This document shows, one piece after another, positions 24,683 through 33,093 of a stretch of 38,155 nucleotides of DNA. The DNA comes from Verrucomicrobiota bacterium (GTDB lineage Bacteria > Verrucomicrobiota > Verrucomicrobiia > Chthoniobacterales > UBA10450): contig QHRF01000055.1 in the NCBI GenBank assembly GCA_003220055.1, positions 1-38,155 on the forward strand. The letters run 5' to 3'. The position numbers and the translations under genes are program-made. The notes under the pieces are model-generated. The model was given only the letters and a program-made list of their open reading frames with translations, did no database searches and was not told the DNA's origin. The stretch's first letter is position 1, and each line of letters opens with the position of its first letter.

Positions 24683-25975
24683 TTACTCGTAGCGAAGCGC
24701 CTTTACCGGATCGAGCCGGGCGGCGAAGTAGGCAGGAATAAGCGCGGCGAGCGAGCAAATCAAGAACGCGCTGATGCAGATAATTGTGACGTCCTGGGGG
24801 ATGACTTGGGCGGGAATCTCAGAAAATTGGTAGACTTCGCGCGGAAAAATTTCGATGTGCAAGGTCGACGCAAGCCAGTGACTGAATTCGTTGCGATAGC
24901 GGATCAACGTCATACCGAGACCAAGGCCGGTCAGCGTTCCAAAAAGTCCGACCACGGTCCCCTGCCCCAGAAAAACCCAGATGATCTGGGAAATGTTTGC
25001 GCCGAGGGCTTTCACAATTCCGATTTCGCGGCGTTTCTGAACAGTGACCGTGATGAGCGTGCTCATAATTCCGAACGCGGCCACGACGACGATGAAGAAG
25101 AGGAGAAAGAACATCACGTTCCGTTCGAGTCGCACCGCTTCGAAGAATTGATGATTCATTTCGGTCCAGGTTTGGGCGAACACCGGCGGCTCGAGAAATT
25201 GCTCGAACGATTCTTTCACACGATCCGCGCCGTATGGGTCGTCAGTGCGAACGGTGATGCCGTGCAACGCATCGCCCAGATTATAAAGCTCCTGTCCAAT
25301 GTAGATCGGCACGAGGATAAACTCGGAGTCATATTGATAGCGGCCGGTCTCGAAAATACCGGTGACGGTCAGGTCTTTTGGCAAAACGACCTCGCGCAGT
25401 TTATCGAGCGCTTTCTTTTCGTCCGCGCCCTTCGCATTCTCGAGGTTCTTAATCTCGTCGAGAATTTGGCCAAGATTTCCGGGGGAATAGATCGTCAGTT
25501 TGTCGCCAACATTGATGCGCAGGATGCGGGCGAGATCGCTCCCGAGGACGGCCGATTCGCCGTCGAGATCGAGCTCGCCTTCTTTTATGAACTTGCGAAT
25601 CGGAATCACTTTTTCTTCCTGGGCCGGGTCTATTCCGCGAATGATCGGCGCCAAACGCTGGTTTTGGAATTCGACAATGACCGGACCTTGCACGAACGGC
25701 GCCGTCGCGACCACGTGCGGTGTGCTGTCGATCTTCTTCTGAAGCGTTCGCCAGTCGCGCATGACGTCCTCGCTTTTCACGAGAATGTGCGCGTCGAAAT
25801 CAATTATCTTTTGCCGCAGCTCACGATCGAAACCGGTCATTACCGAAATCACGAGAATCAGCACAGTCACGCCGAGCGTGACGCCCATAATCGAGATCAA
25901 AGTGATGATGGAGAGAAATGTGCGTTTCGGTTTAAGATAACGCAGCGCCAGGAAAAAGCTGAACGGCAGTTTCAA
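24683..25975 (-). CDS. Lipoprotein-releasing ABC transporter permease (LolC/LolE-type)
   Basis: About 430 residues with the FtsX-like layout: N-terminal FFLALRYLKPKRTFLSIITLISIMG, a large periplasmic domain (about 50-285), then three helices at about 300-325 (MFFLLFFIVVVAAFGIMSTLI), 350-375 and 395-420, ending DPVKALRYE. The protein extracts lipoproteins from the inner membrane for the outer membrane. The ATPase partner (LolD) is not in the window. The frame is open much further upstream, but that DNA encodes the NlpC-like protein. I take TTG 25975, where homology begins, 33 bases after that gene's stop; no ATG fits. Confidence 0.9.
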   Translation of the reverse strand: MKLPFSFFLALRYLKPKRTFLSIITLISIMGVTLGVTVLILVISVMTGFDRELRQKIIDFDAHILVKSEDVMRDWRTLQKKIDSTPHVVATAPFVQGPVIVEFQNQRLAPIIRGIDPAQEEKVIPIRKFIKEGELDLDGESAVLGSDLARILRINVGDKLTIYSPGNLGQILDEIKNLENAKGADEKKALDKLREVVLPKDLTVTGIFETGRYQYDSEFILVPIYIGQELYNLGDALHGITVRTDDPYGADRVKESFEQFLEPPVFAQTWTEMNHQFFEAVRLERNVMFFLLFFIVVVAAFGIMSTLITVTVQKRREIGIVKALGANISQIIWVFLGQGTVVGLFGTLTGLGLGMTLIRYRNEFSHWLASTLHIEIFPREVYQFSEIPAQVIPQDVTIICISAFLICSLAALIPAYFAARLDPVKALRYE

Positions 25976-26007
25976 GTTGCCGTTATGTTGGCTGCGAACG
26001 CGGCCGT

Positions 26008-26724
26008 TTACAACCCGACCGGGTGCCGCGCTTGAAAACCCCAGGCGTCGCGACCATCGACGTGCCAGCGCGGACCGACATCGCTGCCGTAGCGCAGATC
26101 GGTCGTGTCGAGACGCAGGCCGGCGATCATCGCGAACACGTGACCGTGGCGGGAGTAAATCGTGACCCAACGGCCGCGGCCGCGTTCGCCGTAACGAAGA
26201 AAATCGCTCGACGGCAACGGTTGCTCGAGCATGCCGGCATAGTGAAGGGCGAACGAAACTGTGCCGGAACAATCGTAACCGTAATCATGAAACGATCCGT
26301 GTCCCCCGCCCCAAACATAAGGTCGATTGCGAATCGAGTTCACCGCCCAGATTGCATGTTTGACGCCGTCGGGCGCGTTCGCCGGCGCGTAAGCAATTCC
26401 ATTCCGCAACACTGCGCGATTTCCGGGGACTATGGGGTGCGAACCACCTACATCGAATCCAGGAGTAGTCGCTTCAGAATCGTATTCGTCACGTTGGATA
26501 GGCTCAACGCGACGAGTCGGTCGCGGCGCGTAATAGGCGACTTGGATCGCCTGCGCGCGCGCCGGCTGTCGATCGAACGAAAACGGTTGCAACGGCACCC
26601 CGTCGGCCGTTTGCGACGAATAAATTGCTTCGCGACCGCGCCAGGATTGGCCTTGGGACTCGGCGGCTAACAGGACGCTAAGAGCGCTCGCGACCAGAAA
26701 AAGGCGTAACACGCCTCGCCTCAA
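26008..26724 (-). CDS. Secreted NlpC/P60-like hydrolase
   Basis: 238 residues: a signal peptide (1-22, SALSVLLAAESQGQS), an Arg/Pro/Gln-rich linker to about 90, then a papain-like domain. The nucleophile is Cys152 in YGYDCSGTVSFAL, the typical NlpC/P60 'DCSG', preceded by RPYVWGGG. The general-base His is in SRHGHVFAMI (193 or 195). A third polar residue may be the His in PRWH. It likely cleaves peptidoglycan peptides in the periplasm. The start is a TTG at 26724; a GTG at 26712 would also keep the signal peptide. It precedes the LolC-like gene by 32 nt and may be co-transcribed. Confidence 0.87.
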   Translation of the reverse strand: MRRGVLRLFLVASALSVLLAAESQGQSWRGREAIYSSQTADGVPLQPFSFDRQPARAQAIQVAYYAPRPTRRVEPIQRDEYDSEATTPGFDVGGSHPIVPGNRAVLRNGIAYAPANAPDGVKHAIWAVNSIRNRPYVWGGGHGSFHDYGYDCSGTVSFALHYAGMLEQPLPSSDFLRYGERGRGRWVTIYSRHGHVFAMIAGLRLDTTDLRYGSDVGPRWHVDGRDAWGFQARHPVGL

Positions 26725-26826
26725 AAGCTGCTTTTAGGCCAACTATTTTGTTAGATAGCGATTCGCCGCATCGTCGCATCCAGTGTTACAGGGACGTGCG
26801 ATCCTTTAACGAAAGGAAACACCTAT

Positions 26827-27186
26827 ATGAAAATTCTCCTCAGCGGGCTGGCAGCATTCGCGCTCTTTGCGTTGATCCTAATGCCGGCCACTCAAGCGGC
26901 CGAAAAATCCAGCGACAAAAAAACGCCCAAGGAAGGCCAATCCTATAACGGCAGCGGAACGGTGATAAAGAACAGCATCGACATCTGCATGGTGACGGGG
27001 CTGCGTTGGGCATTGCACCCCGAAAGCGGAGAAGACGTGAAAGTCTATCCCAAGACCAAGCACGCGACCGAAGTGCTGGACCAGGCTGCAAAAAATAATT
27101 CCACGGTCCGCGTAAGCGGCACATGGAAACAAGCAGTCGAGTGCCATTACGTAGAGACGTCGAAAGTCATGATCGCAAAGAAGTGA
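26827..27186 (+). CDS. Small secreted protein, unknown family
   Basis: 119 residues. The N-terminal signal peptide ends near TQAAE (residue 25). The mature part, about 94 residues, is beta-rich: SYNGSGTVIKNSIDICMVTGLRW, VKVYPKTKH, VRVSGTWKQ, plus two Cys. A small OB-like or beta-barrel fold is plausible. A good AAAGGA ribosome site precedes the ATG. It is alone between two minus-strand genes, so it has its own promoter somewhere in the 100-base gap. Function not known. Confidence 0.8.
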   Translation: MKILLSGLAAFALFALILMPATQAAEKSSDKKTPKEGQSYNGSGTVIKNSIDICMVTGLRWALHPESGEDVKVYPKTKHATEVLDQAAKNNSTVRVSGTWKQAVECHYVETSKVMIAKK

Positions 27187-27201
27187 CGCTGGCCGCCGGC
27201 G

Positions 27202-27561
27202 CTATTTCAGCGCATGGGCTTTTAGATCTTCGAGAGTGACGAATTCGAGGGCGGAGGCGTGGGTGGCCTCAAGGTCGACCGGAGCGGCGCGATTGCGTTC
27301 GAGCGCGGATTTCCATCTGGTGACACAAACGCACCATTTATCGCCAGGTTTGAGTCCCGGAAATCCCCATTCCGGAACCGGGGTGACGAGATCGTTACCG
27401 TCGAGCACGGAGAAATCTAAAAACTCGCGCGTGACCTTCACACAAACCGTGTGCAAGCCGATGTCCTCGGATCCGGTTCGGCAAAAACCGTCGCGAAAAA
27501 ATCCGGTCATCGGATCGCGACAACAGCATTTCAATTCGGTCCCAAGAACATTGGTTGGCAT
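27202..27561 (-). CDS. DUF2237 family protein
   Basis: 119 residues matching the DUF2237 family closely: NVLGTELKCCCRDPMTGFFRDGFC, HTVCVKVTREFLDFS, GLKPGDKWCVCVTRWKSAL and APVDLEATHASALEFV. The family is small, Cys-rich and of unknown function; the conserved Cys could bind metal. It starts 3 nt after sufU, so it is the third gene of the suf transcript, which makes a link to Fe-S or sulfur handling worth considering. Confidence 0.9.
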   Translation of the reverse strand: MPTNVLGTELKCCCRDPMTGFFRDGFCRTGSEDIGLHTVCVKVTREFLDFSVLDGNDLVTPVPEWGFPGLKPGDKWCVCVTRWKSALERNRAAPVDLEATHASALEFVTLEDLKAHALK

Positions 27562-27564
27562 AAA

Positions 27565-28047
27565 TCAGGCAAATTCCGGTTCCTCAGTCGAAACGGTCGA
27601 TTCGCCTTCGCTTTGCCTCAGCGCCTGCTCAACCGCGCGCCAGGGAAGCATCGCGCATTTCACCCGCTGCGGAAATTTTCGGACACCGCGCATTACGAGG
27701 AGATCGCCGAGCTTTTTCGGCGAATCGTTGTTCCCGGAGGTTACCAAATCGTGAAATGCGCGGAGCATTTCTTCGACTTCGTCTCGGCTTTTGCCTTTCA
27801 ATTTCGTCGTCATCAATGACGCCGATGCCTGACTGATGGCGCAGCCGTGACCAGTGAACTTGATTTCCTGCAAGCCGCCGTCGCCGTTGAATTTCACCGC
27901 GAGATGGATTTCGTCGCCGCATGCGGGATTATCGCCATGCACGCGAACTGCAGCATCCGCGAGCTCTCCGAAATTTCGCGGACGCCGGGAATGATCGAGA
28001 ATGACCTCCTGATAAAGTTCTTCCAGGTCGCCAAGTTCCGGGCTCAT
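27565..28047 (-). CDS. sufU: SufU-type Fe-S assembly/sulfur-transfer protein
   Basis: 160 residues with the SufU zinc site: Cys43 and Asp45 in PACGDEI, Cys69 in GHGCAISQAS and Cys131 in RVKCAML. It takes persulfide sulfur from SufS, in the zinc-dependent manner known in Gram-positives. I start at ATG 28047, which overlaps the sufS stop (ATGA). A frame extension 129 bases upstream lies within sufS and is not protein-like. The order sufS-sufU-DUF2237 is tightly packed; sufBCD is not in the window. Confidence 0.95.
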   Translation of the reverse strand: MSPELGDLEELYQEVILDHSRRPRNFGELADAAVRVHGDNPACGDEIHLAVKFNGDGGLQEIKFTGHGCAISQASASLMTTKLKGKSRDEVEEMLRAFHDLVTSGNNDSPKKLGDLLVMRGVRKFPQRVKCAMLPWRAVEQALRQSEGESTVSTEEPEFA

Positions 28048-29267
28048 TTGAAAAAACCGACCGCTTTCTGAAGGATGTCGATCGTACGATCGATCTCCTC
28101 TCGAGTATTGTAGAAATAAAAGCTGGCGCGCGAGGTCCCGGTCACCCCGAACCGCCGCATCAGCGGTTGATTGCAATGATGGCCGCCGCGAAGCGCGAGC
28201 CCGTAGCGGTCGGCAAAGGTGGTCAGATCGTGCGGATGCGCCGCGTCCATCACAAAGCTAATGACTCCGCCACGTTCTTGGGCCGTTCCAAGCACGCGCA
28301 GTCCGGGCACTTCGGCCATTCGCTTCAAGGCGTAAGTCGCAAAATCGACATCGTGCTGAAAAATTTGGGCGCGTCCGATTCCTTCAATGTAATCGATTGC
28401 GGCGGCCAATCCGATCGCGCCTGCGATGTTCGGCGTGCCGGCTTCGAAGCGGTGCGGTGGTTGTTTAAACGAGCTTTTTTCCAAAGTCACGCTCGTGATC
28501 ATTTCGCCGCCACCATGCCAAGGCGGAATTGATTTGAGAATTTCAGAGCGCGCGTAGAGAACGCCGATCCCGGTTGGGGCGCACATTTTGTGTCCGGAGA
28601 AGGCGAGAAAATCGCAACCGAGTTCCTGAACATTGAGCGGCATGTGCCCGATACTTTGCGCTGCATCAACAAGAGTGACTGCGCCGACCCCGCGCGCTTT
28701 TTGGCAGAGATCGACCACCGGATTGATTGTCCCGAGGGAATTAGAAACGTGAGTGAAGGCAAACATTTTCACTTCGGGCGTAAGCAACGATGAAAGTTTC
28801 TCGAGCGCGAGAGTGCCGTCGTCGTGGACCGGAACGAACCGCAATTGCGCGCCAATTCTTTCGGAGAGCAACTGCCAGGGCACAAGATTGCTGTGATGCT
28901 CCATCTCGGTGAGCAAAATCACGTCACCGGCGTGGAGAAATCTCCCGCCCCACGCTTGCGCGACCAGGTTGATGCTTTCGGTCGTGCCACGGGTGAATAC
29001 GATCTCGTCCGCGCTCGTCGCGCCGATGAAATCAGCAACGCGGTGCCGGGATTTTTCGTAATGCTCGGTCGCCCGCGCGCTCAATGCGTGCAGGCCGCGA
29101 TGCACATTGGCGTTTTCGTGTTCGTAATAACTTCGGACGACATTGAGGACTGCGCTTGGCTTCTGAGAGCTGGCGGCGTTGTCGAAGTAAATCAGCGGAT
29201 GGCCGTTGACGCGCTCCCGCAGAATCGGAAAATCCTCACGGAGCGCTGACCAATCCACGCGACTCAT
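28044..29267 (-). CDS. sufS: Cysteine desulfurase SufS
   Basis: A 407-residue PLP enzyme that converts cysteine to alanine and carries the persulfide on an active-site Cys. The PLP Lys is in FSGHKMCAPTGIGVLY and the catalytic Cys in LRGGHHCNQPLM; the N-terminal YFDNAASSQKP, TEMEHHSNLVPWQ and RFEAGTPNIAG segments are standard group II SufS. The start is ATG 29267, preceded by AAGGTGG. The frame stays open 126 bases upstream without conserved sequence. It feeds SufU and may also supply MnmA. Confidence 0.96.
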   Translation of the reverse strand: MSRVDWSALREDFPILRERVNGHPLIYFDNAASSQKPSAVLNVVRSYYEHENANVHRGLHALSARATEHYEKSRHRVADFIGATSADEIVFTRGTTESINLVAQAWGGRFLHAGDVILLTEMEHHSNLVPWQLLSERIGAQLRFVPVHDDGTLALEKLSSLLTPEVKMFAFTHVSNSLGTINPVVDLCQKARGVGAVTLVDAAQSIGHMPLNVQELGCDFLAFSGHKMCAPTGIGVLYARSEILKSIPPWHGGGEMITSVTLEKSSFKQPPHRFEAGTPNIAGAIGLAAAIDYIEGIGRAQIFQHDVDFATYALKRMAEVPGLRVLGTAQERGGVISFVMDAAHPHDLTTFADRYGLALRGGHHCNQPLMRRFGVTGTSRASFYFYNTREEIDRTIDILQKAVGFFK

Positions 29268-29396
29268 GGCCACCTTGTGCATGAGATAATCTGCTCCAAG
29301 CCCCGGCTCGCGCCACTTTATTCGCAAGCGCGAGGATCGACATCCGCACGACTTGTGATCTACGATGAGTCCCTCTCCAAGGCGTGCACCCATCGG

Positions 29397-29918
29397 ATGA
29401 AGAAAACTGCAATCGTTTATTGGTTGCTGCCGGCGAAACCGGAACGCGAACTATTTTGCACGATTATCCGAATTTTCTGTCGCGAACTGGGCGCGCCGAA
29501 TTTTGAGCCGCACTTGACTCTGTTTGCTGGATCGAGAGGTCGCCAAGCACCGGCGAAGATTCTTTGTCAGGTGCGTTCGCGGCCGATTCGGTTAAGCGCC
29601 GGCAAGGTGGCTTTCTCAAGCAAATTCACAAAGACGCTTTACGTTCGATTTAAATCGACGCCGGCCTTGAAGAAATTGGCTGTCGATCTTGCCCGTGCCA
29701 CAAATTCGCGCGCCAAGGCATTACGCGATCCGCACGTCAGTCTTCTTTATACAAGGATTCCGCGCGCGGCGCGGCGGGAAATCGCCGCAGTGATCAAGCT
29801 GCCGTTTCGCAAGGTTCTCTTCGATTCGGTCGCGGCAGTTCGCTGTTCGCTGCCAGTGCGGACCGCCGCCGACGTTAGAAAATGGAGAATTGTCGCCAAA
29901 AAATCGCTGCGCCAATAA
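29397..29918 (+). CDS. 2H phosphoesterase (LigT/CPDase-like)
   Basis: A 173-residue member of the 2H phosphoesterase group. The two catalytic motifs are His39-x-Thr41 (EPHLTLF) and His113-x-Ser115 (DPHVSLLY). Members open 2',3'-cyclic phosphates or ligate 2'-5' RNA, so it may process RNA ends. ATG 29397 is chosen over an upstream ATG at 29277 that adds unconserved residues. rtcB begins 42 nt downstream on the same strand. Confidence 0.87.
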   Translation: MKKTAIVYWLLPAKPERELFCTIIRIFCRELGAPNFEPHLTLFAGSRGRQAPAKILCQVRSRPIRLSAGKVAFSSKFTKTLYVRFKSTPALKKLAVDLARATNSRAKALRDPHVSLLYTRIPRAARREIAAVIKLPFRKVLFDSVAAVRCSLPVRTAADVRKWRIVAKKSLRQ

Positions 29919-29960
29919 CGAATTGAAATCTTCTCCATCGGTTCGAGCTTTATCCGACCG

Positions 29961-31136
29961 ATGGATTCAAAGACGAAGATTTTCGGCGAGCACGACGCGG
30001 CTACCATCAAACAAATTGAAACCTGCGTCGCGACAGGCGGCGAACGCGGCGTCCTTTGCGCCGACGGGCATAAAGGTTACGCCCAACCGATCGGCGGCGT
30101 GGTCGCTTACAAAAATAAAATTTCACTGAGCGGCGTCGGTTTCGACATCGCCTGCGGCAATCTCGCCATCCTCACGGACGCCAAACGCGAACAAATTGCG
30201 CCGAAGATCGAGAAGATCCTGGACGACGTGGTGCGGGAAATTTCGTTCGGCATCGGACGCAAAAGCAAAACACGCGTCGAGCACCAATTGTTCGACGACC
30301 CGGCGTGGCATTTGAAACCGATCGGGGATTTGAGATCGATCGCGGCCGAGCAGCTCGGAACCGTGGGCGGTGGGAATCATTATGTGGATATTTTCGCGGA
30401 CGAGCAGGACCGCGTCTGGGTGGGCGTGCATTTTGGGTCGCGCGGACTCGGGCACAAAACGGCCACGCATTTTTTGAGAGCGGCCGGTGGAAAAGACGGA
30501 ATGGATGTGCCACCGACCGTGGTCGATGAGAAGTCAGAGATTGGTCACGATTATCTCGCGGGAATGCATTTGGCGGGGCGTTACGCGTATGCCGGACGAG
30601 AGGCGGTTGCACGACACGTGGTGAAAAGCATTTTAGGAGCGCAGATTGTCGAAGAAGTTCACAACCATCACAACTTCGCCTGGCGGGAGAAGCATAATGG
30701 CGAAGAGTTTTGGGTCGTGCGCAAAGGCGCGACCCCGGCTTTTCCGGGACAAAAAGGCTTTGTCGGCGGAAGCATGGGTGACAACGCGGTGATTATCGAA
30801 GGGGTTGATTCGCCAACTTCGCGCGAAGCGCTTTTTTCGACAATCCACGGCGCAGGGCGAATCATGTCGCGCACGGCAGCAAAAGGAAAATTCGTCAAGG
30901 TCGGCAACAAACGAATTCGCCAGGACGGACTCGTCCGGCACGATGAGATGATGAAATGGTTGCACGACCGCGGGATTGTCCTACGCGGCGGAGATCTGGA
31001 CGAAGCGCCGCAAGCGTATCGACGCTTGCCGGACGTGTTGAACGCTCACGCGGGTACGATTCGAATTTTGCATACGCTGCAACCACTCGGTGTGGCGATG
31101 GCCGGGCGCGATATTGTCGATCCTTACAAAGACTAA
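29961..31136 (+). CDS. rtcB: RtcB RNA ligase
   Basis: 391 residues. Metal and nucleotide site motifs in order: CADGHKGYAQPIGG (D35, H37), GVGFDIACGN (D62, Cys65), LGTVGGGNH (His150), VHFGSRGLG (His167), EVHNHHNFAW, and the guanylylated His in TIHGAGRIMSR. The enzyme joins 2',3'-cyclic-phosphate or 3'-phosphate ends to 5'-OH ends with GTP. No RtcA or RtcR gene is here; the neighbour is a 2H phosphoesterase instead. ATG 29961 has no strong ribosome site. It converges with the TPR gene 15 bases later. Confidence 0.94.
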   Translation: MDSKTKIFGEHDAATIKQIETCVATGGERGVLCADGHKGYAQPIGGVVAYKNKISLSGVGFDIACGNLAILTDAKREQIAPKIEKILDDVVREISFGIGRKSKTRVEHQLFDDPAWHLKPIGDLRSIAAEQLGTVGGGNHYVDIFADEQDRVWVGVHFGSRGLGHKTATHFLRAAGGKDGMDVPPTVVDEKSEIGHDYLAGMHLAGRYAYAGREAVARHVVKSILGAQIVEEVHNHHNFAWREKHNGEEFWVVRKGATPAFPGQKGFVGGSMGDNAVIIEGVDSPTSREALFSTIHGAGRIMSRTAAKGKFVKVGNKRIRQDGLVRHDEMMKWLHDRGIVLRGGDLDEAPQAYRRLPDVLNAHAGTIRILHTLQPLGVAMAGRDIVDPYKD

Positions 31137-31151
31137 GCGTGATTGCGATTT

Positions 31152-33029
31152 TCAGGGCGTCGCGGACGGAGGCGACTCCGAAGCCGGCGTCGTAGACGCC
31201 GGTGTCGGAGTTGGGGATGGTGACAGCGATGGCGTTGGACTAGGTGAAACGCCGGCGATTTTTGCCAGCTCATCTTCGAGGACGCGTTTTTCTTCGGCGT
31301 AGATCGGACCGCGCTTCGCGACCTGGATGTATTCCTTGGCGCCGTCAGTTTGGTTTACATCCAGCAGCAAAACTGCGGCGTAAACCGCGGCATGCGATTC
31401 ATGCAACGCTTCCGGCGGCAGCTTTTGCAAAATTTCGAGCCCCTCGGTCGTGCGACCCTGCGCATAAAGTGAGAATGCATAAGTCACTGCGCAGCTCAGG
31501 TCATCCGGCGCGCGCTCGTAAGCTTGCCGGGCCAGTTCCTGCGATTGCTTTGTGTTCTGATCGATGTTTAACCCGAGGCGCGCGAGGTTGGCGGTGATCC
31601 CAATTTCGTTAGGCGAAGCGTCGTGTAAACGCTGGAGGACATCGTACAGTTTTTTTAGGTCATTGTTTGCACGATAGAGCTTATAAAGTGCGTCGAGCGC
31701 CTCGCGGCGGCAGGCCGGAATGTGCGAGAGTCGCGACCAAAGCGCCTCGCTTTCGATCGGCAGATTCCATTTAGTCGCCAGGCGCGCGAGGTTGATTTCC
31801 TTTTCCCGTTGATCAGCGGCGGCATGGAGCGCCGCGCGCCATAGGGTGTCAAACTCGGCATCGGCACTGGATTGCCGTGATTGCCGGGCGGCAAAGCCTT
31901 GATACGCGAGCCGGAGATAATCCTCTTTTCCCCACGATTCGCTTCGGGTCCACCGCCGCAAACGCGACCAGTTCCTTTGTTCGGCAAAGGCGGCTGCTAT
32001 AGCGATTGCCGCCGGCGGTTTCGCCGTGGCCGCAGCGGGTAATTTGTCCATCCATTTTACAACGTCAGACGCGAGTCCGTTTTCGTTCATCCAATCCATG
32101 AGAAGTCCAAGATCATCGGCATTACGCGCTGCGACCGGTTTCACCTTTTCCAGAAGCGCATCGAATTTCTTCGCGTCCAGCTTCCGATAAAAGTTCAGGC
32201 AGAGAAGATAATCGCCGAAACTGACTTGCGGCGACATCTGCAGTTGTTGTGCGAATCGATCGGCGTTTTGGAGATCGTTGCGGTCGACCGCGTCGTTGAG
32301 CAATGCGCGGAGCGCGCCGGTGCGGAACTGCGTGACCTGAGTAAGACGCTCCAGATTGGCGCGCGCCTGGGCGCTTTTCTCCGGATCCTGTGACCGGATC
32401 TGGAGCGCTGCGAGATTGAACCTATAAAGATCGTTCTTCGGATCTTTATTTACCGCGATGTCGAACTGCTGCTCTTGTTCGGAAAGATTTCCTTCAGCGC
32501 GCGCCAGCCAGCCGGCCACAACATGGAAAGCCGCCTGGTCCTGGGCCCGCGGCGCGACCCGTTCCAATGTTTTGCGCGCGAGATCGATCTGGCCGAACCG
32601 GAGCGCGGCCGAGGCAAGGTTAAGTTGGCTGTCGATGTTGTCGGGCTGCAAACGCGCAATTTGCGCCCGCCAGGAAACTGTTTCCTCCGAGTTTTGTTTT
32701 TCGGTGGCTTCGGCCAGGATGTAAAAAGCGGGAAGTGAGTCACCGTGGCGCGCCAGGACCTCGCGCGCCAGGCGGTTCGCTGTAACGAAATCGTTTTCCT
32801 CCAGCATTGCGCCGGCGCGCTTGAGCAACCGCGATTCGTGCCAGCCGATGTAAAGCTTGGAGCCGTAAGTTCCAAAAACAATAATCAGGAGCGCGATGGC
32901 GGCGGCCGCGGCGACATACAGCGCAACTCGCACGGGCGGCAAATGAAGCCGAAAGCTCGGAAGCGCTTCGATGCCAGGCAAAGATCGGCTGCGTCTCCTA
33001 CGCCGCACGCGTCTGATTTTTTCAGGCAT
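31152..33029 (-). CDS. TPR-repeat membrane protein with Ser/Pro/Thr-rich tail (TPR-1)
   Basis: 625 residues. An Arg-rich N-terminus (RRVRRRRRSRS) precedes one membrane helix (about 36-56). Tetratricopeptide-like helices fill about 70-580 (NIDSQLNLASAALRFGQIDLA, LYRFNLAALQI, ANLARLGLNIDQ). The last 40 residues are a Ser/Pro/Thr/Ala tail with SPSPTP repeats. By charge, most of the protein is outside the cytoplasm. It probably serves as a scaffold; no enzyme motif is visible. It follows the AI-2E-family gene by 64 nt and is the last gene of the cluster. Confidence 0.82.
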   Translation of the reverse strand: MPEKIRRVRRRRRSRSLPGIEALPSFRLHLPPVRVALYVAAAAAIALLIIVFGTYGSKLYIGWHESRLLKRAGAMLEENDFVTANRLAREVLARHGDSLPAFYILAEATEKQNSEETVSWRAQIARLQPDNIDSQLNLASAALRFGQIDLARKTLERVAPRAQDQAAFHVVAGWLARAEGNLSEQEQQFDIAVNKDPKNDLYRFNLAALQIRSQDPEKSAQARANLERLTQVTQFRTGALRALLNDAVDRNDLQNADRFAQQLQMSPQVSFGDYLLCLNFYRKLDAKKFDALLEKVKPVAARNADDLGLLMDWMNENGLASDVVKWMDKLPAAATAKPPAAIAIAAAFAEQRNWSRLRRWTRSESWGKEDYLRLAYQGFAARQSRQSSADAEFDTLWRAALHAAADQREKEINLARLATKWNLPIESEALWSRLSHIPACRREALDALYKLYRANNDLKKLYDVLQRLHDASPNEIGITANLARLGLNIDQNTKQSQELARQAYERAPDDLSCAVTYAFSLYAQGRTTEGLEILQKLPPEALHESHAAVYAAVLLLDVNQTDGAKEYIQVAKRGPIYAEEKRVLEDELAKIAGVSPSPTPSLSPSPTPTPASTTPASESPPSATP

Positions 33030-33093
33030 TTAATCTTTATGCGTGCCCGGTCGCAGAATGCAACTGGCGCGCGGGAAACAATCTGATCGGGGG

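Noticed and set aside
24806-26035. Long plus-strand frame opposite the LolC-like gene
   Set aside because: The minus strand has clear LolC/E domains with membrane helices; the plus-strand product is acidic and His-rich, typical of an antisense shadow.
25976-26272. N-terminal extension of the LolC-like permease
   Set aside because: It overlaps the NlpC/P60-like gene and lacks homology; the family begins near TTG 25975.
28048-28176. Upstream extension of sufU
   Set aside because: It lies inside sufS in another frame and has no conserved residues; ATG 28047 fits the SufU family.
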